A stretch of 64,000 nucleotides of DNA from Wuchereria bancrofti (lineage: Eukaryota > Nematoda > Chromadorea > Rhabditida > Onchocercidae), in assembly GCA_005281725.1 (NCBI GenBank), contig SSBO01000001.1:1410399-1474398 (forward strand), read 5' to 3'. The notes under the pieces are model-generated. The model did no database searches and was not told where the DNA came from. It saw only the letters and a program-made list of their open reading frames with translations. Shown here one piece after another: positions 52,346 through 64,000 of the stretch (position 1 is the first letter of the stretch; every line of letters starts with the position of its first letter). The translations under genes were made by a program, and so were the position numbers.

Positions 52346-53049
52346 CAATTTTAATTTTGGCTCAATCCATATGAAGGAAATGCATTTTTCTTTTCTTGTA
52401 TATCTAGAATAATTCATTTAATATAATTATTAGCAAGTTATGTATGCATAATTAGTGGGGCAAAATTTACAAAACAGGGCCTTAACTGAAAAGAAATTAA
52501 TGATTAAATTACTATTATTATTTGTATGCAATTTCACTTGCAAAATAATTTTTATTAAAATAATGTGAATATGAAAGATTGATGCAACATTTAAACAAAT
52601 GTAAATAACTAATTTATCAGTCAAATCAACAATTCAATTCTTTAGTCTTAATATTTACTAGGTTTCAACTTTAACACTATTAACATTTTCATGTCAAATA
52701 GAAAAATGTCTTATAAATTGAATTGTAACTTCATTTGTATTCTTTTTTCGTTCCTTTTTTTTCTTTTTTTTTGTTTCTCTAAAATTTCATTTCACATTAT
52801 TTATGTAATTTCATAAACTTAATTAAAATGTTAAATATCAATTAGTCTGTATAAGTAATGCTTAAGCTTTTTTGTATTATTGTTGATTTGTGATGATGAA
52901 ATTTCGCTCCATTTCTAAACTTCCCAATTTTTCAATAAATTATACAAGTTAAACAAAATGAATCAATCACACATCATTCCTTAAATTGACGGATTTCAAT
53001 TCCATGTTACGTGATAGCTTCATCACATGACGTTTATCTTACGTTCATC

Positions 53050-54150
53050 ATACTTTCCAGTCATTACATTCTAACATACATTCATTAGCCTTCGTCACTG
53101 CCCATTCCGCCATTTCAAAAAGTGTATCTTCAAATCTCCGCCATGCAAACCAATATTTTAGATGGTCCCCCCTGAGGACTCTCCATATTAATTGTGTGTG
53201 TGTGTGTGTGTGCGTGCGTGTGTGTGTGCATGTGTACGTATATGTATGTATGTGTCTGCGACATACCCTACCCTACCCTACATCCTATCCTTTCTCTGCT
53301 ACTTCTCTTTTCTGATTAGTTGCGACATGTCGTATGTAATTTCCTATCTCTAAAAATCTCTCCGTCCATTCGTTACTATTTAGCCATCCATGCAACGTTC
53401 TCGTCCATCTGTTTGCCTTCTATCGAATGCAATAAGTGGATGAGAAGTTGAATTCATGAGATTAAAGTAGTCATTTCACTATGTTATCTGCAATAATGAC
53501 CAGTGGTCACATGCATAGTAGCAGAATAAGTGATACACTAAGGGTCAAGAGCAAAACAATAAGAGGAACGAGGTCATCAATGCTTCTAAATTCTCTTCTC
53601 TCTCTCTCTCTCTCACATACCAGTAGTAATAGCTGCATCCTTTCTGGTTAGAGAGAGAAATGAAAATTGTAAAATGCTTGTGAAAAAGTACATTCCTTTC
53701 AGATTGGTCATGCAATCATATCAATGTGTATCATCCATTAGCACGAATCCTTCAAAACCGCAATAATTACCTTTCTCTCTCTCTCCCTTTCTCTTTCTCT
53801 TTTCATTCCTTTCTCTCATATCCCATTTTCCCGTTTCTACCAGATGAATGACCTCTTGTCAACTACCATTTACGCAATAATCACTCATCCATAGTTGAAC
53901 CCTCCCTCTCCCCCTCCTCTTATCGTCCCCTTCCCCCTTTCACCTAACGTTTTGCAACCACAAAATCAAAATTGTACACAGACAGCGGTCGTCTGACCAC
54001 ATACACTAACAACGTTTGTTTGCATAGTGTCTTCTTTCTGTCCACCCACTTATCCACCCACACCCACCCACGCACAACGCATCCCTTTTTTTCATCACTT
54101 TTTTGTTTGCAAACGATTAAATAAATAAAACACGAAGCTTCACTTCACAT
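53050..54150. promoter_or_regulatory. C-richer island upstream of integrin exon 1
   Basis: This kilobase is visibly richer in C (and in C+T) than its surroundings. It has blocks such as GGTCCCCCCTGAGGA, CCCTACCCTACCCTA and CCACCCACACCCACCC, plus CT microsatellites. It ends about 1 kb before the integrin alpha first exon. A promoter or enhancer role is inference from position and composition only. Confidence 0.35.
53193..53281. repeat. TG/TGCG/TATG microsatellite followed by CCCTA units
   Basis: A TG-rich alternating tract at 53193-53258 is followed at 53266-53281 by three CCCTA units. Confidence 0.75.
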
Positions 54151-54165
54151 TTCTCCTCTAAACTT

Positions 54166-54235
54166 TTGTGTGTATGTGTCTGTACGTGTGTATGTTATAT
54201 TTGTATGTGCGTGTGTATGTATGTATGTATGTGTC
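54166..54235. repeat. TG/TATG microsatellite
   Basis: TG and TATG units, ending in a run of GTAT repeats, about 900 bp upstream of the integrin start. Confidence 0.75.
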
Positions 54236-55109
54236 GTTGCTAGTAGTACTTGCTTACGAATATTAACCCTAACTTTTTAAGACAAATATCATTTGGTTTT
54301 TAAGACAAATATCAAATATCAAATGAAATTGTGACACAAGCAATCAACTGGTCAAGGACTATTGACCACTGACCACTAATTGTTGTCTTATTTTGATTAG
54401 CTTTATTCATTTGTACAAGTTTCATTGTATTTGTTGAAGAAAAATGTATTTAGTTCGTTTGTTATCTTTAGTAATTGGTTGAAAATTAAAAATTTAATGA
54501 AATTTGATTAAAAACTTTGGAAATAATTGATTTGATAGTGTAATAAAATAGTGCCAATTTCATTGCTGTGAATTGTTTTTTCTTTTTTTTAACAGAAAAA
54601 TGATCGAATATTTGTGGATACAAATTAAATTTAACGAATGTTTGTTATAGAATTTTCTCATTTCCAATTACATTATGCAAATTTTGTTATTTAATTACAA
54701 TTTTATTTTTTCTGTTTTTCACTTTTATGCATTTTTCATTTGTTTTATCCAGAAGACAATATTATATTATTGCAAAACATGCTGCTAACTAGCACTGATG
54801 ACTTTTCATTAATTCGAATTTTTTGAACTATTTTAACTTTTTATTGAATTTATTAGGTCGAGGATATATGTCCTTTTTCTTTTCGATCACATTGTGATCG
54901 TTATTTTAGTTTCATCTATCTTCAAATTTTTTTTCCCCTTTTAAACTTTCAATTTGGAAATTTATTGAAAGTAACAATGAGCACAAAGATTTCCACTCAT
55001 CATAATCTTCCTTTTCTCTCATTTATTCAATTTCGAGATGAATCGAACTACTTGAAAACTTTTTCTAAAATTTAATACGAAATTTTTAATTCTAACAAAT
55101 ATTATAGAA

Positions 55110-58100
55110 ATGTTTAGAATTATATTAGCATTATTCAATTTGATTGCAAAGTGGCGAATGCATTTCACAATTGTTTCATACCTTATTTGCTACTATTACT
55201 ACTCATTGGCAATGGTATTAGCATTTAATTTGGATATTCATGCACCAATCTATAAAATTGGTCCAAATGATTCATATTTTGGTTTTGCTGTTGCGGAACA
55301 TTTCAAAGAGAATCTTCCTGTGTAAGTTTTCTCTCTCTCTCTCCCTCTCTGTTCCATTCTTCTGCTGTCTAAATTTATTGTTCATTTTGAAAAGGAAAAA
55401 ATAAAAAAAAAAGAAGTCAAAAAATGCTCAACGAAGAAGGTAAGTGCGTGAAAAAAAATGTTAAAATGAAAGATACAAAAATATTTATTCTTCGTGTAAA
55501 ACAATTTAAACAATAATTAAAATTAAATTAAATTCGTTTACTTTTCAAGACGAGAATTTATTATCTTATACCAATAAAATAATTTAAAATTGCAATTGAA
55601 CGAGTAAAATTAAGATAAAATGTTGACATTGTGAAATGGAATTATTTTAATTTCAACATTTCAATTCTAATTTTCAAATATAAATTATTTCATTATTTCA
55701 AATACGAACAAAAATTCCACTTGCTATCCGTTTAAATTTGTCAAATTTTGTTTTTATAACTGACTAACTGTGAATTGCCTTTTTGAAAAATGAAAGCAAA
55801 AAAAAATGATTCTTCTATGAGTTAAATTTGATTGTCACAGTATTTTGTTGTCAGCATTGTGCAATTTTTTTCTGCTGAAAATGGGAATTGAAAATGCAAG
55901 AATCATAATAAAGAAAGAGAAAGAGAGAGAGAGAGAGTATTTTAAAAGTTAGTCATTTATTTTTGATTTAAAAATTTTTAAATTAGTTTAAAGTATTTTT
56001 AAATTTGAAACTTAGCTGAACTTTGTATAAAAAAAGAAAGAGATAGAGAATGAGAGTCATAGAAGAAAAATGAAATTCATTTATTTGACATTTTTTTTTT
56101 TTTTGCAATCGTACATCGTTTACCGATGATACTCATTGTACACTGCTCTCATTTATTAGTTCTAGTTTTATTTTAGAATGATTATTACAAATAATTGGGC
56201 GCAAAAGTCATTGAAGTTCTCTTTGTTACCTTTTTTTTTTAAACTATTATGATGTGAAATGTGACCGAAAGTAATCAAACATCATACATTCATTACATTT
56301 CTTAAAGTAATTCAGTCTTTAAATTTAGATTTAAATTAATTTTAAAAAATTTACTTCCAAAGATTGTATTAGTTTTTCAAACTTCTCTCTTCTTCCAGTG
56401 GAAAGAGAAAAAAAAAAATGAATTAGCGCTTTTTTTTCAAGTTATCGAAAAAATAATATATTTTGTTATCTTAATTTGAAGTGTGACTAATTTTAAAGCA
56501 AACTTTGGAATTGGGTACTTAAAATTGGATCGGCTTACTTTAAATTGATAGCAATTTAAATTTTTAAATATTAATATTTTCAAGAAAATCTCATCAGCAA
56601 TATTTTAAGCATTGTTAAATCAAATTTTTATATCAACTTCTTCCTCTCAAAGAAAAAAGAAAAAAAATGAGTTATTTCTATACAAATACCATTGGTTAAT
56701 TCATTGGTCAATCATTGCATAAGTAATTTTTGACTTTAAATTTCTCAAATTTTCAAATGATTAAAATTGCAAATATTCACTATTTACATTAGCAATAAAT
56801 TGCATTCGCAGATAATTTCATAAAAAACTGTCATGTGGTAATTTTGTATGATTTAATAATAATTGAATTATTATCAATATTTTATGATTAGATCAGTCTA
56901 ACATCTATCATATCATTGTCCAGTAAAACTATACATGTTTGGTCACTTTCAATGATTTTCAAACATTCTTCAAGAATATGTTTACTGGAAATGTGAAATT
57001 CTAACATAATTTAAAAATGAAAATTCCAGAATAATATATGCAATTCGATTAAAAATCAAAAAAGTTGACAGAATTGTTGGAAAAGTTTTCTTTTCCTTTC
57101 ACATTATTGTTAGAATATAATATAAAATGAAAAATGTAAGTCATAAAAATTGATTATTCAATTAATTTTTATTATTCGCTTTTTTCTCTTTTCATGTTTA
57201 TCTAATATGGTATGTGTTTTTGAAGGACATAAAATTACTAATTTTAGATGTGAAATATGCAAAATTTTCAATATTTTCTTTTTCTCACATATGAAGAATT
57301 ATAGTTTTTCCTCTTTTCATATTTAAAATTACGATTTCATTCATTTTATATCAGAAATTATAATTTCTCTCTTTGCATATCAGAAATCATTTTTATTTGA
57401 TTGTAAAAATCATTGAACTTTTGTGGTCTTAACAATCGTAATTACACGAGTATTTGCTTCAAAAAAAAAAAAAAAAACTTAGAAATAAGGTTTTGGAAGA
57501 GTGGAAATTATTAAAAAATAAGGGAGAATGGCGTCATTTTTCCAACGTTTATATGCATCACTTGAATTAATTGGTAAATAATTTGCTAACGAATTCTTTC
57601 TTTTTTTTTCCTTCTTTCATTTTTAATAAAAAAAATGTCAACTTATTGTCAACAAACTTAAATTATTTACACATTAATGAAGGACAAAGGCGCAAAAACA
57701 AAAGAAAGCGAAAAAAAGCATAATGCATATCATCAAGAATCTTCTCTTGTCCATATCAAAAAACATCAAATTACTCATTTTGAAAATTTGAAATTTGAAA
57801 AAGAGAGAAATTTTGAGGTTATAATATTTCCATCTGATTGAATAGAGGAAATTGTAATGTTTTAGGAATGAAGAAATTCCGTCAAATAATTCATTTTCAA
57901 TTACAAATTAAATATTCCAAACCATATTTCATCTGAATTGCCAAAATAGCAATTATCAAATTTTTAGCTTTAAAGCAATGCATTCATCCATCCATCACAA
58001 TGCCTTTCAAATTGATATGCTAGTAGGCCTAGAAAAGCTTTACATATATATATGCAAATTATATGCATAACATCAATTTGACATACACCAGTGATTTATT

Positions 58101-61100
58101 ATTATTATTATTATATCTAAAACAAAAAAGTACCATTATCGTAATGGGATTATTAGCATATCTTCTCTAATTTTTTTTTAAATATTTGAAGATAAGCTTG
58201 TTGTCATTTTTGTTAAGCCATATAAAATCGATAGTTAAATATTTTAAATGTGCTATGTATGCTTGCCAAAAGTTTTATTACAACAATGTGAAATATTTTG
58301 TTATCCAATTCCATTAATAACAACTAGCTGTTAGTTTTAAAAACATTAAATAAATTTCAATTTTTTTTTTCTCATTCGCTTCTTCTCATTTATCATTTCT
58401 CTTTTTTCCCGTTCCAATTATTTTTCACACTCATTTAATTCGTTCACACACATCGAAGAAAAAGAAAACGAAGGAATAGAAAAAAAAAACAAAAATGAAT
58501 GAAAATATTATCATTAATTATTTATCATTAATCATCCTAACTTAATTTGTAATATCTCATTAATATATATCAATGAGATAAAACAACTCTTAGTTACTTT
58601 TTTGCTAACTATTCCTTGCTTTTCTTAATAAAGCTATAATTATTATATTATTTGTATTTTTTGGTAAAAAAAAAAATTAACAATGAAAAAATTTAAAATA
58701 ATGAAATTAGCGAAATGCAATGAATTAAATTTATAGCCAAAAATTAATCATTAATTATGCGAAATAATAATTAAACATGAAAAATATCAATAACATTTGA
58801 GATACAATGTAAATGAAGTATAGAATCTTTAAAATAATTAATTGATAATTCAATTAAAATGAGAACATGCAAATTTATTAATTAAAAAATTGTTGACATT
58901 GGAAAATTACAAAAAAAAAAAAATTGCAATTTTTTATTTTAAGTTATTCGGGAAGAAAAAACGAATAACAACAAGAAAAAAATCAATTTTAAGCATTTCA
59001 ATTAAGCAATCGAATTTCCTCCTAGCTTTTCATAATTTTTTTTCACCTTTTAAAATATTAAAATTTTTGTAAAAAGAAACATTAGAATAAATTACAGCAA
59101 ATAAGATTTATTTATTTTATAGATAATTAAAAACTGACTGAATTGACATGATCTTACCGGAAATAACTTTCCTGAAACTATAAATACCCTCTGTAGATCT
59201 TATCAATTCTTTTTCTTTTTTTTTTTCAACTTATATTTAGCAAATAATAAATTCTAGAATTCTTGTTGGTGCTCCAAAAGCTGAATCAGGTCAACCAGGT
59301 ACCGAACATGCAGGAGCTGTATATTCATGTCCAATTACAGCACGTTATATTTACAGGTAAATCAACATTTATTGCTTAATTTTAAAATTATTTAAATTTC
59401 TGAAAATATAAATTTAAATTATTAAATGCTTATCAAATATAATAATTTCTTTCGGTTGATATTATATCAATGAATAATTTGATTGAGAGGAATAAGTTCA
59501 CTGTCAACTACCCTCTTCTTTTTTCTCCTCTCAAATACATATGGCTCATTAATCATTTTGTGCAATGCCAAATTTGAATGATAATAATATGCCTATCATA
59601 TCACCTGTCTAAAACTACCATATGTTATGTTAATTTTACGATCTTATCAATTGATATGAGAAATACTGCATTAATAATTATTTTAATATATACAAATACT
59701 TTTTGTAAAACATCTTTTCTTTCTAAATTTATTTTCTACTACTTATATTTCACAAATAATTTCATAACATTTGAAATAATCATTTCGTGAATAATTACAA
59801 TTCAATTACCAATAATTTATTTTATCATGCGAGCATAATAATTATATTCAATTTCTATTACTAAATCTTATCAAATATTAAATGAGCAAAAAAAAAAAAT
59901 TTAAAAAAAAGAAAGGAATGATTAATGTCACATTCTTTCGCTCAACTATCATTCATTTATATATTTCAAATGATGCATGAAAACATTGAGCGCTTATAGA
60001 AGACGAAAATTTCTCAAAGCAAAAAAAAAAAAAAAAATGAAATTATTATTGCTTGAACAAAAAATACATTAAATTTAACATTTACAGTTTTTTCTTTCCT
60101 TTATTTTTTTATACATTTAAGAATTTTTTTATAGTTAAAATTATTTGTAATCTAAATAGTCTTAGCAGTTTAATTTTTGTGAATTTGAGTAGCACTGTTA
60201 CATATTGACATTTACAAATACAATTAAAAGTAATTTGAAAAGGTGAAGTAAGCTTCTTGCATTTCTTTTTACGCATTCCATCGATGTTTAAAACAACGGT
60301 GAAGAAAAACTTAAATCGAGAATGACACGATGTGCAAACATTTGAATGACAGTTGACATCGTCAATGTTCTTATTCCACGACATTTTTGAGGAAGATAAT
60401 AGTTGAAGCAAATTTCAAATTATTTTGGTACATGAAAAAAAAAAATGGAAAAACGCTAAAACCATAAGCATTTTATTATTATTATTATTGTTATTATTAT
60501 TACTGTTATTATTATTTATTATTATTTATTGTTTTGCGACTTTTTATTTGATCTTATTAATTAAATTAACTAATCGTAATTATTATTACAAATGCTATTA
60601 CTCTCAATGCTTACCTCATTCTATTTACTGAATAATCAAAAAAAATTTTTAAATAGTTTATATAATATTCATTCATAAATAAGTAATTGATATAATAGAA
60701 ATATTTGATATGAATATAAAAATTTCAACTTTTTTTAGCATAATGCAGCAATTATGAAAAATTTAAGTGAAAAAAAAATAAAAAGAAAATGTTTCATAAA
60801 TAACTGATATTTTGGTATAAAAGTAATTTGGCGAAATTATAGTTTAATATTATTAATGATCTTTGAAAGATTATCATCAATTTTAGCCTATTGTAATGTT
60901 TTCTTTTCTTTTTAAATCGAAATTATCGTCGAGAACATTTAGCAATAATTAGATAAATGTTATATACTTGAATGAATTTAATTAATGCTAATTAAATTAC
61001 TCAAAATGGGCAATTTTAGTAATAGTGCAAGTGCTAGTGTCAATTCCGGATGGTGTCAACAGGAAAATGTTGAATATGATAGCATTGATGAGATGCATAA

Positions 61101-63868
61101 ACCGGTAAATAGTGTACTTGGCCGGCAATTACATTTTCAAGGTAAAAACAGGCAATTATTGGGTTCAGTAGTTGCAAGTGCCGGAATACCGAATGGAATG
61201 GCTATGGTATGTTAACTTTAATTTATTTTTTTTTAATTTAAAAAAATAAAAAACCTTTTTTTTTTCTTTTTTGATTGGAAAAATAAAGTTTAGGAAATGA
61301 ATATGTTAACTAATAGTTAAAAAATTTGAATGCGGAAAATTTCTCGAGATTTTTCATTGTCAGAAATTATTCTTTTAACATATTGTAAATTGCATATTTT
61401 GAAAGTTTTGCTTTGTTTTTTTTTTCTTATTATTACATAAAACAATTAGTAAAAGTTTTTAAAGTTAGATAATTTATTTAATTAAAGTTAGACAAATAGT
61501 AAAGTAATGGAGTAAGACTGAGAGCAACAATCTTTATTTGTTAGACATAGGACAAGTGAAATTGATTAATTTAATTAATAAGTAATTGATTTCGTGTTTT
61601 TTTTTTTAGGCTTGTGCACCATTGGTACGATATCATAATAGTTCAGCTTATACGGATGGTACTTGTTTTGTGCTTGAAAGTGATCTCACTCAAAAGGTTT
61701 CCTCATTTTGTTCATTTATTTATAATTATAGCTTAATTAAAAAGACTATTAATTAAGCTTAGAGATTATTGTTGATGAGGTCATTGAAGAGATCTTTGTT
61801 AATCTCTTAATAAAGCTTCATGGGTAAATGGTAATTAAGAAATTATTGGAAACGTGGGAATTTAATTTCTATTTTTTAATTTTTTTTTTCAATTTGAAAA
61901 GACCAATAATTTAATAATGGTTCATTGATCATTAATCATTATAGAAAAAACGACTACTTGGCTTGTTTGTCTTTCCAAATTTGTTTCTAAATAAATGTTT
62001 TGTCACATTTAAGTGTCAATTTTCGAGTCACTAAATGCCATTTAGTTTGAAATTATCGCTTTTTTTTGGTATGATCGGAACAATTTACTACGCTGTCTTT
62101 AAATGATTTCGGTTTTCTCACTAGGAATCCGGTTAGAAATCCGGTTCGACCAGATATGCATAACATATGCCTTGTATTTTGATATTATTCAGTGCATTAT
62201 ATTACTTAAAGTTATAAGCACTCAAAAAAAAAAATACCAAAAATTATTTTTCTTAGGATTTATCTATTAAAGTATTGTAGTAGAATAATATTCGATTATT
62301 TTGTTATTTTGTTTGTTTTAATTGTTGACAGAATTTTTTTGGAATAACTAAAATATTATTAAATTATATTATTAAACCTCAAAAAAAGGAGGTAAGCCTT
62401 TTACGTGTGGTACCGTAATAATTTACGCATGGTACCATAAAATTGTACTTTAAATATGTAATTTAGACCTTTTCATTTTATGAAATTCTTGTAAATATGT
62501 AATTTAGACTCTCATTTCAGGAAATTCTTGTAAATATGTAATTTAGACTCTCATTTCAGGAAATTCTTGTAAATATGTAATTTAGACTCTCATTTCAGGA
62601 AATTCTTGTAAATATGTAATTTAGACTCTCATTTCAGGAAATTCTTGTAAATATGTAATTTAGACTCTCATTTCAGGAAATTCTTGTATCGTGTTCACAA
62701 CCAGGTTTACCTCGAACTGACAGACATAACGAATTTGGTTCTTGCATGGAAGGTTTTAGTGGTTATGTTGACGAATCAATGGTTATCACTGGTTTGTCTA
62801 TAATTATTAATTTTGTGAGATGTCTTTTTTTTTTAGAGTTTAAAATATTTTGGAATAATGAAAGTTTGTGATACTTTTCATACATCAAGCAATAATTGTT
62901 TGGTTGAAACATGAAACAGATTGAAATTCAGATATAAATTTGGTAAATAGACTAATTCGATTAAGCAATCAATATCATTACTGAATAATTTCCATTAATA
63001 TTTACAAATTTGATCAGTTAGAAATCCTTTTTGTTGTTGTATAACTTTTTTATGTCTAACTGACATTATTTTATTTTCAATTTGATATGATAAAGTTTAG
63101 TTTTTTCTAAAAATTTATTTCGAATTGTAAATATTTTAAGCTTGCATGTTTACTATTTACAATTGTGTTATCATTTCTCGTTGCTATCATTTAGCCTTTT
63201 TTACTTCTGATTGAATGATATCAAAAGAGCATTGCTTTCCGCAAATGCTTACAACTGTTTAATATTGTTATCTTTTTTTTTGTAAAAGAAAGAAATTGAT
63301 TTTTAAATGTAAAAAAAAGAAAGAAAAAACGTTGAAGCTTTGGTAAAAAACATTTCTTCGAGAAAATTCCGGACGAAAAAGTTTTAAATAACAGTAAAAT
63401 GATTAATTACATACTGATGGAATAAAGTAAAGAAAAAAAAGAAAAGAAGAGGAAATAAAAGAATTAAAATTTTTATGTCAATGTTAAAAAGTTAGCGAAT
63501 TCAAATCAATTGTCAGTGAAGGATTAAATTTAAATTTTCTTTTTGATTTTTTCAAAAAGAATTTAAAAAGAAAAAAAAAAACTATATTTTCTAGAAGCTA
63601 TAATTAATTTTTCAATAATAATTTTACAATGTTACAAGGAAAAAGAAAATGATGAAAGAAATTTGTCTCACAGTGATATTTCAGGTTTACCTGGTGCAAA
63701 AAAGTGGACAGGTGGTGTTTTTGGACGATATTATCCAAAAGATATATTTGCAATGAATCGCGATCGCTGGACAATGGGTGTCGATCCAAAATTACATGGT
63801 GTACGATCGAAATTCCAAGGACATGATTATCTTGGATTTTCTGTACGACATGGTCGTTTTGGTTTTTG
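55110..63868 (+). CDS. integrin alpha subunit, N-terminal beta-propeller (gene runs off the window)
   Basis: Six exons seen: 55110-55321, 59258-59356, 61020-61206, 61610-61696, 62677-62791 and 63685-63868, all joining in frame; the last ends in a split codon with its partner outside. About 294 residues are present: signal peptide, then FNLD, the blade-1 motif [24 protein letters not shown], a Cys pair, [42 protein letters not shown] and [14 protein letters not shown]. These are FG-GAP blades of an alpha subunit without an inserted I domain. Integrins pair with a beta subunit at the plasma membrane to bind matrix. Nematodes have two alpha classes, PAT-2 (RGD-type) and INA-1 (laminin-type). PAT-2 is my preference but I cannot settle it, as some motifs fit either. 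The ATG at 55110 gives a long leader; Met at 55158 is an alternative start closer to the hydrophobic core. Confidence 0.88.
55322..59257 (+). other. integrin intron 1, 3.9 kb
   Basis: This long first intron holds GA and TTA microsatellites (about 55916-55938 and 58098-58115) and A/T runs. I see no nested gene on either strand. Long first introns often hold enhancers, but nothing here shows that directly. Confidence 0.55.
60472..60530. repeat. TTA trinucleotide repeat in integrin intron 2
   Basis: TTA/TTG units with interruptions lie in the intron between exons 59258-59356 and 61020-61206. They create a poly-Leu frame (60425-60631) that is not a gene. Confidence 0.75.
62400..62442. repeat. 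imperfect 21-bp tandem pair
   Basis: Two units, TTTACGTGTGGTACCGTAATA and TTTACGCATGGTACCATAAAA, sit side by side, each with a GGTACC core. They lie just upstream of the 39-bp array in the same intron. Confidence 0.6.
62482..62676 (+). repeat. five perfect 39-bp repeats, each with a 3' splice acceptor
   Basis: Units start at 62482, 62521, 62560, 62599 and 62638 and all end CTCATTTCAG. The true integrin exon begins at 62677 with the same 12 nt that begin every unit (GAAATTCTTGTA). A degenerate earlier copy lies at 62451-62481. The array therefore multiplies the intron-exon junction itself. The fifth acceptor abuts the exon, and the others read EILVNM then TAA. Confidence 0.92.
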
Positions 63869-64000
63869 GTAATTTAAATCCTAAATTTTATTTCATTTTT
63901 TTCTTCTCTCTCAAAAATCTTTTTCAAGGATTATTCAGAAAAAAAGAAAAGGAAATGTTAGAAAAATGAAAATTTTGAATTGAGAGTTAAATGGGAAAAA

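Larger units (their letters stand above)
38907..55109. other. 16-kb gene-poor, microsatellite-rich region
   Basis: Apart from the repeats listed separately I find no convincing gene. Weak frames exist at 44270-44500 with its duplicate, and at 50081-50284. The flanks are developmental or adhesion genes (homeobox, integrin), so distal regulatory elements or unseen 5' exons of the homeobox gene may lie here. A+T content is extreme, with palindromic TTAATTAA-type clusters at about 40435-40530. Confidence 0.5.

Noticed and set aside
52082..52354. 90-codon frame with YSILF repeats
   Set aside because: A translation artefact of the ATTCT pentanucleotide array.
62100..62160. tRNA-like segment with repeated AATCCGGTT
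   Set aside because: No acceptor stem or cloverleaf can be drawn; it is only a short direct repeat inside an integrin intron.
62482..62676. CRISPR-like direct repeats
   Set aside because: The units are contiguous with no spacers, the DNA is eukaryotic, and they duplicate an intron-exon junction.

Overview
The window is eukaryotic nuclear DNA, very A+T-rich, with many short exons joined by introns that start with GT and end in TTTCAG or similar. Gene content and splice style point to a nematode, and a parasitic clade III (filarial-type) worm is a plausible guess. That assignment is inference: no species marker such as an SL RNA or rRNA gene was found. I rebuilt gene models by hand from splice sites, reading-frame continuity and remembered family resemblance. 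No database search was possible.

Left part (1-27 kb): five minus-strand genes. They are a small single-pass membrane protein (853-1221), an RPA-interacting protein homologue (3982-5395), a 14-exon GABA-A/RDL-type Cys-loop receptor subunit (6970-13173), a 9-exon acyl-CoA dehydrogenase (17272-20901) and the 11-exon RNA 5'-kinase/cleavage factor CLP1 (22905-26638). Spacing of 1.6-4 kb argues against a tight operon.

Middle (27-39 kb): a plus-strand CTR9 homologue (PAF1 complex, 22 exons, 27459-36898) carries a complete CINP homologue inside its first intron on the same strand. CTR9 exon 1 can splice in frame to either the CINP exon or CTR9 exon 2. CLP1 and CTR9 are divergent, and a perfect 72-bp tandem duplication lies between them. 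Downstream, and convergent with CTR9, is a NOT/EMX-like homeobox gene (37656-38906, minus) with a polyglutamine tract.

Right part (39-64 kb): about 16 kb with no convincing gene, rich in microsatellites. It holds a 1.2-kb near-identical tandem duplication joined by a single N, which is probably an assembly seam. A C-richer, microsatellite-bearing stretch (about 53.0-54.2 kb) precedes the first exon of an integrin alpha subunit (55110 to beyond 63868). That gene is truncated by the window end. One of its introns ends in five copies of a 39-bp repeat, each containing a complete 3' splice site.

The genes are mostly housekeeping (transcription elongation, 3' processing, DNA-replication/repair partners, fatty-acid oxidation), together with neuromuscular and adhesion genes (GABA receptor, integrin). 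Nothing links them into one pathway. The most unusual architecture is the CTR9/CINP nest and the integrin splice-acceptor array.
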